From Clostridia bacterium (GTDB lineage: Bacteria > Bacillota > Clostridia > Christensenellales > Borkfalkiaceae), in NCBI GenBank assembly GCA_017468085.1, contig JAFUJR010000027.1, positions 62,001 to 126,000 on the forward strand: a DNA stretch of 64,000 nt, in the 5' to 3' direction. The notes beneath the pieces are model-generated. The model was not told where the DNA came from, made no database searches, and saw nothing but the letters and a program-made list of their open reading frames with translations. Position numbers and translations under genes: made by a program. Shown here in pieces: positions 54,245 to 62,180 of this stretch; within the stretch, counting starts at the first letter, position 1, and every line of letters begins with the position of its first letter.

Positions 54245-56014
54245 ATGGCGAAAGTAAATATTAAAATCGAAGGCATTCCTTTTGAAGTAGAGGCAGGTTT
54301 GACCGTTTTAGAAGCGGCAAAGGCTTGCGGATTTGAAATTCCGTCCCTTTGCGCATTCAACCACGGCGAATGCTCTAAAGGCTCTTGTCGCGTATGTCTT
54401 GTAGAGGCAACGGGTGCAAGAGGTTTGGTGGCGTCCTGCGTTTATCCCGTTGCGGATGGCATGGAAATCACCATTTCCTCCCCTAAGGCGACGGCGGCAA
54501 GAAGAACTTCCGTTGAACTTCTTCTCTCCAACCACAACAAAAATTGTCAACAATGCGAAAAGAACGGAAACTGCGAGCTTTTGCACGTAGCCAAAATCAC
54601 GGGCGCACGCGACGATATGTATCAAGGCGAGCAAACACCCACGACGCTTGACAAAATCAGTCCTTCTATCGTTAGAGATACCTCTAAATGTATCCTCTGC
54701 GGCAGATGTGTAGAAAGATGCAAAAACGCGCACGGTTTGGGAATTCTCGGCTTTGAAAAACGCGGTTTCAACACCATCGTTGCGCCTGCGGAAAACAGAA
54801 GTTTCGCGGCCTCGCCTTGTATTCTCTGCGGTCAATGCGTAAGCGTATGTCCTACGGGCGCGCTTATGGAAGTTTCCGAAATCGACAAGGTGGACGAGGC
54901 AATGAAGGCAGGGAAGTACGTAGTCGTACAAACCGCCCCCGCAGTAAGAGCGGCGCTCGGCGAAGAATTCGGTATGCCTATCGGATCGCTCGTTACGGGT
55001 AAAATGGTTTCCGCGCTCAAACGCCTTGGCTTTAAAAAGGTATTTGATACTAACTTTGCGGCAGACCTTACCATTATGGAAGAGGCAACGGAATTGCTCG
55101 GCAGAATTAAAAACGGCGGCAAACTTCCTATGATTACTTCTTGCTCGCCCGGTTGGGTAAATTATGCGGAATATAACTACGGCGATTTACTTGGGCATTT
55201 GTCCAGTTGTAAATCCCCGCACGAAATGTTCGGCGCGGTTTTAAAGAGCTATTACTGTGAAAAGAACGGTATCGACCCCAAGGATATGTTCGTCGTTTCC
55301 ATTATGCCCTGTACGGCAAAGAAATACGAAAAAGACCGTCCCGAGCTTTCCGTAAACGGTTTGCAGGACGTAGACGCAGTACTTACGACGAGAGAGCTTG
55401 GTAAGCTCATCAAGCGTTCGGGTATCAATTTTGTAAAATTGCCGGACAGCGATTTCGATAACGATATCGTAGGCGATTACACAGGCGCAGGCGTTATTTT
55501 CGGTACGACGGGCGGCGTTATGGAAGCGGCTCTCCGTACGGCGGCGTTTAAACTTACGGGCAAAGAGTTGGATAGAGCGGAGCTTCACGAGGTTCGCGGT
55601 TTGCAGGGCATTAAAGAGGCTTCTTACGACCTTGGCGGCGTGCAGGTAAACGTTGCCGTTGCGCACGGCATGAAGAACGCGAAAGTACTTTTGGACGAAA
55701 TTAAGGCGGGTACGAGCAAATATCACTTTATCGAAATTATGGGCTGTCCCGGCGGTTGCGTGGCGGGCGGCGGTCAGCCGTACGTTAAGCCTTGCTTCCT
55801 TCCCAACGAGGACGCGGACATTTTGGATACTTACAAATCCAAGCGCGCGGCGGCTCTTTACAGTGAAGACGAAAGCAAAGCGCTCCGTGCTTCGCATAAA
55901 AACCCTCAAATTATTGCGCTTTACGAGCAATTCCTTGGCGAACCCAACTCGCACAAGGCGCACGAATTATTGCATACGCATTATGCGGCTAAGGAAAAAT
56001 ATCCCGAAGCATAA
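54245..56014 (+). CDS. hydA: [FeFe] hydrogenase catalytic subunit
   Basis: This 589-aa protein has an N-terminal [2Fe-2S] domain (CSKGSCRVCLVE), a His/Cys cluster segment (HNKNCQQCEKNGNC), two [4Fe-4S] clusters (CILCGRCVERC, CILCGQCVSVC) and the H-cluster domain. All three signatures are present: TSCSPGW (~298), MPCTAKKYE and EIMGCPGGCVAGGGQP, with Cys ligands intact. With the two subunits upstream this is a trimeric NADH/ferredoxin-type (group A3) hydrogenase, probably making H2 during fermentation. The maturases HydEFG are not in the window. Confidence 0.96.
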   Translation: MAKVNIKIEGIPFEVEAGLTVLEAAKACGFEIPSLCAFNHGECSKGSCRVCLVEATGARGLVASCVYPVADGMEITISSPKATAARRTSVELLLSNHNKNCQQCEKNGNCELLHVAKITGARDDMYQGEQTPTTLDKISPSIVRDTSKCILCGRCVERCKNAHGLGILGFEKRGFNTIVAPAENRSFAASPCILCGQCVSVCPTGALMEVSEIDKVDEAMKAGKYVVVQTAPAVRAALGEEFGMPIGSLVTGKMVSALKRLGFKKVFDTNFAADLTIMEEATELLGRIKNGGKLPMITSCSPGWVNYAEYNYGDLLGHLSSCKSPHEMFGAVLKSYYCEKNGIDPKDMFVVSIMPCTAKKYEKDRPELSVNGLQDVDAVLTTRELGKLIKRSGINFVKLPDSDFDNDIVGDYTGAGVIFGTTGGVMEAALRTAAFKLTGKELDRAELHEVRGLQGIKEASYDLGGVQVNVAVAHGMKNAKVLLDEIKAGTSKYHFIEIMGCPGGCVAGGGQPYVKPCFLPNEDADILDTYKSKRAAALYSEDESKALRASHKNPQIIALYEQFLGEPNSHKAHELLHTHYAAKEKYPEA

Positions 56015-56023
56015 CGAAATAAA

Positions 56024-56060
56024 TAAATCCCCTGCTGCAAAAAACAGTAGGGGATATTTA
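56024..56060 (+). terminator. Terminator of the hydrogenase operon
   Basis: TAAATCCCCTGCTG (56024-56037) pairs with CAGTAGGGGATATTTA (56045-56060) with a small bulge, starting 10 bases after the stop codon. Confidence 0.8.
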
Positions 56061-56164
56061 CTGCAAAAAAATAAAAATGCAGGTACCATGTACGCGTTCA
56101 CGTAAATGTCTTTGTACAAAATGCGGCCCACATGAGGAATTTAGAGCTTTTAAATTACATAAAT

Positions 56165-56199
56165 AAAGCAAGGATAGGCACTTTGCCTATCCTTGCTTT
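56165..56199 (-). terminator. Terminator of the esterase operon
   Basis: Perfect 16-bp stem AAAGCAAGGATAGGCA / TGCCTATCCTTGCTTT with a 3-base loop, just beyond the stop of the minus-strand hydrolase gene. Confidence 0.8.
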
Positions 56200-56213
56200 C
56201 GTGTTCTATAATT

Positions 56214-57215
56214 TTATTTATGCCAAACGACGTCAAGCTCAACTTGGTCGCGTGCGGTAATTTCTCTCTTGTCTAAATCGTAATCTACCGTTACGACTTT
56301 ATCCAAAGAGGGGAGGAAAACGGAAAAATGCTTCGTAACCAAATATCCGCCGACGACAAAGCTACCTTTGCGCGGTATTTGAATGGTCGAGCGGTGAGCG
56401 GATATATTCTCGCGGCAAACACGCTCCATTTCCGCGTATTGTTCAGGGGTGATATTCCCAAAATGTTCGCGTGTGCCTACGCCGTCCATCGAATAAACAC
56501 GGACGGATTTACCTAATTCTTCCGCCCGTTTTTGATAAAGAGCGGTCAAGGAAAAGGGCACTCGTATATCCGTCGTACCGTGGCAAATTTGTACGCTTGT
56601 CATAAGGTTTGGCAAAAGCGCAAGACCACTACGAGAATTATAAGCCTCACGATTGTTTTCGGGGTTAGGGCAAATCCAAACGTCCATTTCATCGCGGAAT
56701 TCACCCAACTTACTGTCCGTTTGATACCATTCGTAATAATCGCTTATAGGACACATCGCATTGACTGCGGAAAATAAATCGGGGAATTTTGCGGCGATTG
56801 CCAAGGCGTTTCCTCCACCTCCGCTTCCGCCCTCAAAATAAATTAAATTCTTTTCGAGTACGTATTCACTATATTCCTTTAAAGCGAAACGAATAGCGTC
56901 GTATACGTCGTATAATTCCAAACCGTTGCAATCGGGGGCGCCCGTCGAATACGCTCTCCCGCGCATATCCACTTCCACCAAAAGATAGGGGCTTTGTGGT
57001 TTGTCGTATTCTACGTTCGTATCGATAGACATATGCCAACCGTGCGTCGTGGCAACCAAACAGCTTGCCTTTTCGGGCTTGTAAATTTTTACGGCAAAGG
57101 TAACGGATGGCGTAATGGAAGAGCTTACTAATCGTAAATCGCAATAGGGCGCAAATTTTTCTTCAACCTTTGCTTTTTTCGCGCGTATCGTATCTTCGAA
57201 TTTTTCAAAATTCAT
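56214..57215 (-). CDS. Alpha/beta hydrolase, prolyl-oligopeptidase/acetyl-esterase like
   Basis: This 333-aa serine hydrolase has the nucleophile elbow GGSGGGGNA (~131-139, Ser nucleophile). The probable acid is in CHGTTDIRVP and the His in GTREHFGN. An oxyanion-type THGWH segment lies at ~54. No signal peptide, so cytoplasmic. The shape fits acetyl-xylan-esterase or S9-type small hydrolases. It is second in a two-gene operon with a GDSL hydrolase, which suggests deacylation of imported sugars; this is inference. Confidence 0.8.
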   Translation of the reverse strand: MNFEKFEDTIRAKKAKVEEKFAPYCDLRLVSSSITPSVTFAVKIYKPEKASCLVATTHGWHMSIDTNVEYDKPQSPYLLVEVDMRGRAYSTGAPDCNGLELYDVYDAIRFALKEYSEYVLEKNLIYFEGGSGGGGNALAIAAKFPDLFSAVNAMCPISDYYEWYQTDSKLGEFRDEMDVWICPNPENNREAYNSRSGLALLPNLMTSVQICHGTTDIRVPFSLTALYQKRAEELGKSVRVYSMDGVGTREHFGNITPEQYAEMERVCRENISAHRSTIQIPRKGSFVVGGYLVTKHFSVFLPSLDKVVTVDYDLDKREITARDQVELDVVWHK

Positions 57216-57276
57216 AAATTTTCCTCGTTAAAGAAAGTAAAAAAATGTGAAAGGGAGATACCATGTACGCATTGAA

Positions 57277-57831
57277 TTACTCAAAGCTCTTAATCATTTC
57301 GTAAACTTTGGCAGAGTAAGCCGCCGCGCCTGCCGCAGAAGGGTGAATTTTATCCTCGCAGATATATTTATCCAAATTTTGGATGGCAATCGAATACAAA
57401 TCGTTGATTTTAAAACCCATACCTTGAAGTAAGGGAACGAGGATTTCGTTGCGGCGCGCAATATCCGCGTTTTTATTATACGGATAATCTTCCGCAACGG
57501 GCGTCGTGGTGGCAAAAATAACGTTAGGGGTGATTTGCTTGAGGAGACTTGCCACCCGCAACATGTTTTCTATATATTCTTCGTCTGAAGAAAATAATCG
57601 CCCCTCGTTAAACAAATCGCTCACGTCCCAAAGTCCGTTGTTCCAATGGATAATATCAGCGTCTTTAATTTGTTCGTGATAATCGAACAGCATACGTAAG
57701 GTGTATTTTACAAAACGGCAATTTTCTTCGGGTTGCCAAACTTCGTAATCGTCGCCAAGCATTTCGGGGACTTTTCCTCCGTATCCCAACATACGGATAG
57801 AGTCGCCCAACAATACGACTTTCTTTTTCAT
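57277..57831 (-). CDS. SGNH/GDSL-type esterase
   Basis: This 184-aa protein has block I as VVLLGDSIRM (Ser at ~11), a central HWNNGLWD (the Asn of the SGNH set) and block V as DKIHPSAAG, giving the Asp/His pair near the C terminus. No signal peptide, so a cytoplasmic ester or acetyl hydrolase. AGGAGG lies upstream of ATG 57831. It is first in an operon with the alpha/beta hydrolase (61 bases apart) under a consensus promoter. Confidence 0.87.
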   Translation of the reverse strand: MKKKVVLLGDSIRMLGYGGKVPEMLGDDYEVWQPEENCRFVKYTLRMLFDYHEQIKDADIIHWNNGLWDVSDLFNEGRLFSSDEEYIENMLRVASLLKQITPNVIFATTTPVAEDYPYNKNADIARRNEILVPLLQGMGFKINDLYSIAIQNLDKYICEDKIHPSAAGAAAYSAKVYEMIKSFE

Positions 57832-57849
57832 AAACGCCTCCTAAAAATG

Positions 57850-57898
57850 AGTATATCTAAGTATATCTAATTATAACTCGCAAAAATATAATTGTCAA
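57850..57898 (-). promoter_or_regulatory. Consensus promoter with tandem repeat for the esterase operon
   Basis: Minus strand: TTGACA (57893-57898), 17 bases, TATAAT (57870-57875), a perfect sigma-A promoter. Just downstream, at the likely transcription start, two direct copies of the decamer GTATATCTAA lie side by side (plus strand 57851-57870, touching the -10), a probable repressor site. Confidence 0.85.
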
Positions 57899-57970
57899 CT
57901 CTTTGAAAAAAGTTCCTTTCGCGAAAATAAAAAAATTTGTGTTCCTATATTATAAACTTTTTTCAAACGC

Positions 57971-58000
57971 TTGACAGACGGCGTGTATATATTTTATAAT
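57971..58000 (+). promoter_or_regulatory. Strong promoter of the 6S-like RNA / purine leader
   Basis: TTGACA (57971-57976), an 18-base spacer, TATAAT (57995-58000). It lies 276 bases before purE, within a 445-base gap with no protein gene I would accept; the gap is filled by this promoter, the leader RNA, a hairpin and the esterase promoter. Confidence 0.85.
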
Positions 58001-58007
58001 ATATACA

Positions 58008-58182
58008 GAAACGGATTTTCGTAAAAGTGCGGAAAACGCGTAGGATAGGGTAGAGAAAGAGAGGACCTTTTTATGAGAAGTATCCGAACGGTGAAAAAAC
58101 AAATAAAAATCCAGATTTTTTCCGCGCGTGCTATTCAAAGCGGCGACGCGTGCTTTTCGGGAGCGCAAACCGCGCTTTTTCG
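58008..58182 (+). ncRNA. ssrS: 6S RNA-like transcript (candidate)
   Basis: Starting about seven bases after the -10 box, the 5' part GTAAAAGTGCGG (58021-58032) can pair with CCGCGCTTTTTC (58170-58181), 12 positions with one mismatch and one wobble. GAAAA/CGCG (58032-58040) then pairs with CGCG/TTTTC (58147-58158). A Pur-rich left strand (58041-58070) faces an unpaired right strand, and an apical helix forms around 58085-58130. A ~175-nt rod closed by its ends, with a central bubble and a strong promoter, is the 6S RNA plan. 6S genes lie near purine genes in some bacteria. A covariance search was not possible here. Confidence 0.42.
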
Positions 58183-58200
58183 GTGGATGAATATAATGAA

Positions 58201-58240
58201 TGGGGTGCAATCATAAAGATTGCGCTCCATTTTGATTTTT
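58201..58240 (+). terminator. Hairpin with T-run between the 6S-like RNA and purE
   Basis: TGGGGTGCAATC (58201-58212) pairs with GATTGCGCTCCA (58218-58229) using wobble pairs, loop ATAAA, followed by TTTTGATTTTT. It is either the terminator of the leader RNA or an attenuator of the purine operon. Confidence 0.7.
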
Positions 58241-58276
58241 AATTTGCATAATAAATTTACAAAACGAGGAGAGATT

Positions 58277-58765
58277 ATGAGTAAAGTCGGTATTTTAATG
58301 GGCAGTAAATCGGATTTCGAGGTGGTTAAACCCGCAGTCTCCGTGTTAAAGAAATTCGGGGTAGAAACGGAGGTTCGCGTTATCTCCGCGCACCGCACGC
58401 CTGACGAAGCGCATGAATTCGCGGCTACGGCAAAAGAACGCGGTATGGAAGTGCTTATTTGCGCGGCGGGCAAAGCGGCGCATCTTGGCGGTGTGATTGC
58501 GGCGCTTACCACGCTTCCCGTCATCGGTCTACCCGTTAAGACGGATATGATGGGCGGCTTGGATAGCTTGCTTTCCATCGTCCAAATGCCTTCGGGTATT
58601 CCCGTGGCGACGGTTGGGGTAAACGGCGGTGAAAACGCAGGCTTGCTCGCCCTTCAAATTCTTGGAATTAAATATCCCGAAATTGAGGCGCAGCTCGTCC
58701 AATACAAAGAAAATATGAAAGCGAAAATCAACGCCGACGACAAGGCGCTGCAAGAACTTCTGTAA
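58277..58765 (+). CDS. purE: N5-carboxyaminoimidazole ribonucleotide mutase
   Basis: This 162-aa protein has the PurE core GILMGSKSDFEV, SAHRTPD and AGKAAHLGGV. It converts N5-CAIR to CAIR in purine synthesis (class I form). The frame is open from 58220, but MSKVGILMG at 58277 is the family's normal start and has GAGGAGAG upstream. First gene of the purine operon; no PurK is seen in the window. Confidence 0.96.
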   Translation: MSKVGILMGSKSDFEVVKPAVSVLKKFGVETEVRVISAHRTPDEAHEFAATAKERGMEVLICAAGKAAHLGGVIAALTTLPVIGLPVKTDMMGGLDSLLSIVQMPSGIPVATVGVNGGENAGLLALQILGIKYPEIEAQLVQYKENMKAKINADDKALQELL

Positions 58766-58789
58766 AACACCATCTCGGAGGATGAATCC

Positions 58790-60202
58790 ATGGCAGTATT
58801 TGGTATTTTCGGTACGGAAACGGCAAACGTAGCGTCCAGCGTTTATTACGGGCTGTACGCGCTTCAACATCGTGGACAAGCAAGCTGCGGAATCGTTGTC
58901 AACGACGACGGCGTTTTCCATGCATATAAAGATTCGGGGCTTGTCAACGAAGTTTTTTCGGGCGACGTAATAAAATCGCTTGGTTTAGGTCAGCTTGCCG
59001 TCGGCAATGTCCGTTACGGAACGGCAGACACGAAAGACCGTATCAATGCAGAGCCCATCGTCGTTAATCACAGCAAGGGAAAAATGGCAATTTCGTTGGA
59101 TGGGAAACTTGTCAACGGCACGGATTTGCGTCAAGAAATGGAGTTGCAAGGCTCTATTTTTCACACGGGCAACGACGCGGAAATTATATCCGCGGTTATC
59201 ATCAAAGAACGTATTTCTTCCGCGTCAATCGAGGAGGCGGTAAGTAGGGCGATGGTGCGCTTGAAGGGTGGTTTTTCTCTCGTCGTGATGTCCCCTCAAA
59301 AACTGATTGTCGCACGCGATCCGAGCGGTATGCACCCGCTTTGCTATGGAAAACGCGACGACGGCGAATATGTCATTTCCAGCGAGAGTTGCGCCCTAAA
59401 TTCCGTCGGTGCAACCCACGTCCGCGACGTCGACGCAGGCGAAATCATCGTATTCTCTAAGGAGGGCGTTCGCTCCCTTCGCGAACATTGCGGAACAAAA
59501 CCCGAACGGCTTTGCGTGTTCGAATATCTCTACACTGCCCGTCCCGATTCCGTTATTGCGGATTTCTCGGTACACCTCGCAAGAAAGCGCGCGGGCGCAA
59601 TCCTTGCAAGGACGATTCCCGTCAGGGCGGACGTCGTCATCGGCGCGCCCGATTCGGGTATTGACGCGGCGATAGGCTATGCAGAGGAGTCGGGCATTCC
59701 CTACGGACTTGGTCTTATCAAAAATAAATATATCGGCAGAACGTTCATCGACCCCGGTCAAAATCTCCGTGAGGATAAGGTGAAGATAAAACTGAATCCC
59801 GTCTCGGAAACGATTAAGAATAAGCGCGTGGTACTCGTAGACGATTCTATCGTACGCGGTACGACGATGGCGCGCGTAGTCAAGCTCTTGCGCGAAGCAG
59901 GCGCGAAAGAAATTCACGTCCGTTCCACCGCCCCTAAATTCCTCAACCCCTGCTATTACGGCACGGATATTTCCTCTCGGGATTCGCTGATTGCGTGCAA
60001 GCATACGACGGAGGAAATGGCAAAAATCTTCGGCGCGGATTCCGTCGGTTTCTTACCCGTAGAGGAAGTGTTTAACCTCGCTAAGGACGGTAAGTGTAAG
60101 GGCTATTGCGCGGCTTGCTTCGACGGCAACTATCCCACGGAAATCCCTACGAAGCCTGCGGAAAATAAATACGACAGAAAAATTTCCGAAAGCAAAGAAT
60201 AA
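58790..60202 (+). CDS. purF: Amidophosphoribosyltransferase lacking the catalytic N-terminal Cys
   Basis: This 470-aa protein has a normal PRTase half (VVLVDDSIVRGTT PRPP loop; the Fe-S type CKGYCAACF near the end). The glutaminase half is recognisable (LQHRGQASCGI, GNVRYGTAD) but starts MAVFGIFG where active enzymes have CG(I/V)xG after Met removal, so the nucleophile Cys is absent. The oxyanion Asn-Gly motif reads LDGKLVN (Asn to Asp). An upstream in-frame stop at 58763-58765, with no Cys codon between it and ATG 58790, rules out a longer start. GGAGG at 58777 supports the start. It may use free ammonia or a separate glutaminase. Confidence 0.9.
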   Translation: MAVFGIFGTETANVASSVYYGLYALQHRGQASCGIVVNDDGVFHAYKDSGLVNEVFSGDVIKSLGLGQLAVGNVRYGTADTKDRINAEPIVVNHSKGKMAISLDGKLVNGTDLRQEMELQGSIFHTGNDAEIISAVIIKERISSASIEEAVSRAMVRLKGGFSLVVMSPQKLIVARDPSGMHPLCYGKRDDGEYVISSESCALNSVGATHVRDVDAGEIIVFSKEGVRSLREHCGTKPERLCVFEYLYTARPDSVIADFSVHLARKRAGAILARTIPVRADVVIGAPDSGIDAAIGYAEESGIPYGLGLIKNKYIGRTFIDPGQNLREDKVKIKLNPVSETIKNKRVVLVDDSIVRGTTMARVVKLLREAGAKEIHVRSTAPKFLNPCYYGTDISSRDSLIACKHTTEEMAKIFGADSVGFLPVEEVFNLAKDGKCKGYCAACFDGNYPTEIPTKPAENKYDRKISESKE

Positions 60203-60235
60203 TCAACGAAAAATAAACAATGGAGAAAAGATAAA

Positions 60236-61264
60236 ATGGCAATTTCTTACAAGGACAGCGGCGTTGACGTAACCAGAGGTTACAAGGCAGTCGAACTCAT
60301 GAAAAAACACGTTAAATCTACTTATGATAACAACGTTATCGGCGACCTCGGCTCTTTCGGCGGCTTTTATTCGATTGCAGGCGAGAAAATGGAAGAACCC
60401 GTCCTCGTTGCGGGTACGGACGGCGTAGGCACGAAGCTGAAATATGCGTTTTTATTGGAAAAGCACGATACTATCGGTATCGACGCAGTGGCGATGTGCG
60501 TAAACGACATCGTTTGTCAGGGCGCAAAGCCTTTGTTTTTCCTCGATTATTATGCTTGCGGCAGATTATATCCCAAAGCGGAGGCGGAAGTGGTAAAAGG
60601 CATTGCGGAAGGCTGCCGTCAATCGGGCTGTGCGCTCATCGGCGGCGAAACGGCGGAAATGCCCGGTTTCTATCCCGACGGAGAATACGACCTCGCAGGC
60701 TTTGCGGTTGGCATCGTGGACAAGAAAAAGGTCATCAACGGCAAAACCATCAAGGCGGGCGACGTTATCATCGGCTTGAAATCCACGGGCGTGCATTCCA
60801 ACGGTTATTCTCTCGTTCGTAAGCTCTTTGGCGACAGCGATAAGGCGGTTTTGGAAACGTACGACGAAGAACTCGGCGCAACGGCGGCGGAAGTCCTTTT
60901 AAAACCCACGCGCATTTACGTAAAGAGTATTCTCACTTTGATCGAAAAGGTAGAGGTGAAGGGCATCGCGCACATCACGGGCGGCGGCTTTATCGAAAAC
61001 GTACCCAGAATTTTACCCGAGGGCGTATCTGCGGAAATCGATAAGAATTCCTACGAAGTGCCCCCCGTATTTAAGGTAATGCAAAAGCGTGCAGGTATCA
61101 CGGACGAACAGATTTACAATACCTTTAATATGGGTATCGGTATGATGGTCGTCGTTTCTCCTGAAAACGTGGACGCGGCAATCGAAAGTTTGAAAGCTAC
61201 CGGTGAAGACGTAGCGGTTATCGGGCGGATCATCGAAGGCAATAAAAAGGTTGTTTTGAAATAA
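60236..61264 (+). CDS. purM: Phosphoribosylaminoimidazole synthetase (AIR synthetase)
   Basis: This 342-aa protein has [37 protein letters not shown] and [21 protein letters not shown], the ATP and FGAM binding core of PurM. It makes AIR from FGAM. Length and motifs are normal. It lies 33 bases after purF and one base before purN. Confidence 0.97.
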   Translation: MAISYKDSGVDVTRGYKAVELMKKHVKSTYDNNVIGDLGSFGGFYSIAGEKMEEPVLVAGTDGVGTKLKYAFLLEKHDTIGIDAVAMCVNDIVCQGAKPLFFLDYYACGRLYPKAEAEVVKGIAEGCRQSGCALIGGETAEMPGFYPDGEYDLAGFAVGIVDKKKVINGKTIKAGDVIIGLKSTGVHSNGYSLVRKLFGDSDKAVLETYDEELGATAAEVLLKPTRIYVKSILTLIEKVEVKGIAHITGGGFIENVPRILPEGVSAEIDKNSYEVPPVFKVMQKRAGITDEQIYNTFNMGIGMMVVVSPENVDAAIESLKATGEDVAVIGRIIEGNKKVVLK

Positions 61265-61265
61265 T

Positions 61266-61880
61266 ATGAAAAAAATAGCGGTATTCGCGTCGGGCGGCGG
61301 TACGGATTTTCAATCTATCATCGACGCCAACGCGCGCGAACAATTTTGCGAAATTGAATATTTGGTAGCCTCTAAGCCCGAAATAGGCGCGATTGACCGC
61401 GCAAAGAAAAACGCTATCAATACGCTCGTTTATGATAAAACGACGGAAACGAAAGAGGCATTTTACGCGCGCGTAGCTTCAATCCTCAAAAATGCGGGCG
61501 TGGAATACGTCGTGCTCGCAGGTTGGCTGTTGGTCGTTCCCGCAAGTTTTATCAAGGAATTTGAAAACGCGGTTATCAACGTTCATCCGTCTTTAATCCC
61601 TTCCTTTTGCGGAATGGGTTATTACGGGCTTCGCGTACACAAAGCCGCGATTGAATACGGCGTTAAATTAAGCGGCGCAACCGTCCATTTCGTAGAAGCG
61701 GACGTAGACGGCGGCGCAATTATTATGCAACGGAGCGTTCCCGTCGAGCCGGACGACACGCCCGAAAGTTTGCAAGCAAGAATATTAAAAGTAGAGCACG
61801 TTATGCTCCCCGAATGCGTAAAACTCCTTTGTAAAGGCAAGGTGCGCAAGATAGGCAGAACGGTATATATCGACGATTGA
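61266..61880 (+). CDS. purN: Phosphoribosylglycinamide formyltransferase
   Basis: This 204-aa protein has VFASGGGTDFQSI at the start, then VLAGWLLVVPASFI, NVHPSLIPSF (catalytic Asn-x-His-Pro) and a GATVHFVEADVDGG segment with the active Asp. It transfers a formyl group from 10-formyl-THF to GAR. No separate ribosome binding site is obvious, so translation is coupled to purM. Confidence 0.97.
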   Translation: MKKIAVFASGGGTDFQSIIDANAREQFCEIEYLVASKPEIGAIDRAKKNAINTLVYDKTTETKEAFYARVASILKNAGVEYVVLAGWLLVVPASFIKEFENAVINVHPSLIPSFCGMGYYGLRVHKAAIEYGVKLSGATVHFVEADVDGGAIIMQRSVPVEPDDTPESLQARILKVEHVMLPECVKLLCKGKVRKIGRTVYIDD

Positions 61881-61884
61881 CGTT

Positions 61885-62160
61885 ATGGATATCGTCATCG
61901 AAATTTTGTTGGAAGTCTATATGGAACTGATGTTCCTTATCGTGCCTGAAAGCAAGCGGCGAAAAAAGCATTACATAATTGCCGTGCTTATCGCGTGTAT
62001 AACAGCTTTCGGGTTTATGGCATTGGCTTTTTGGGGCGTTGTCCTTATTGTTGAAAAAGAAAATGCCATGGGTTGGCTGCCTCTATTTACGGCAATCGTT
62101 TTGTCAATCGCACAAATTATTTTCGGTATCATTTTATATAACAAAAGACATAAGAAGTAA
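61885..62160 (+). CDS. Small two-helix membrane protein inside the purine operon
   Basis: This 91-aa protein has a hydrophobic N terminus, a basic stretch ESKRRKKHY and two clear helices (~30-52 and ~62-84) ending in a Lys-rich tail. It starts four bases after purN and ends 20 bases before purD, so it is cotranscribed. No recognised family. No purine enzyme role is visible; it may be lineage-specific. Confidence 0.65.
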   Translation: MDIVIEILLEVYMELMFLIVPESKRRKKHYIIAVLIACITAFGFMALAFWGVVLIVEKENAMGWLPLFTAIVLSIAQIIFGIILYNKRHKK

Positions 62161-62180
62161 ACGAAAAAGGAAATAAAACT

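Noticed and set aside
58073-58216. 47-codon ORF with GAGAGG upstream in the purE leader
   Set aside because: Its stop lies in the loop of the 58201 hairpin, which could mean translation-coupled attenuation, but the product looks random and the same bases form the 6S-like pairing. I kept the RNA interpretation and left this as the alternative.
58001-58276. Purine riboswitch or PurR box before purE
   Set aside because: No guanine/PRPP aptamer core is visible; a lone CCGAAC at 58083 is not a paired PurBox.
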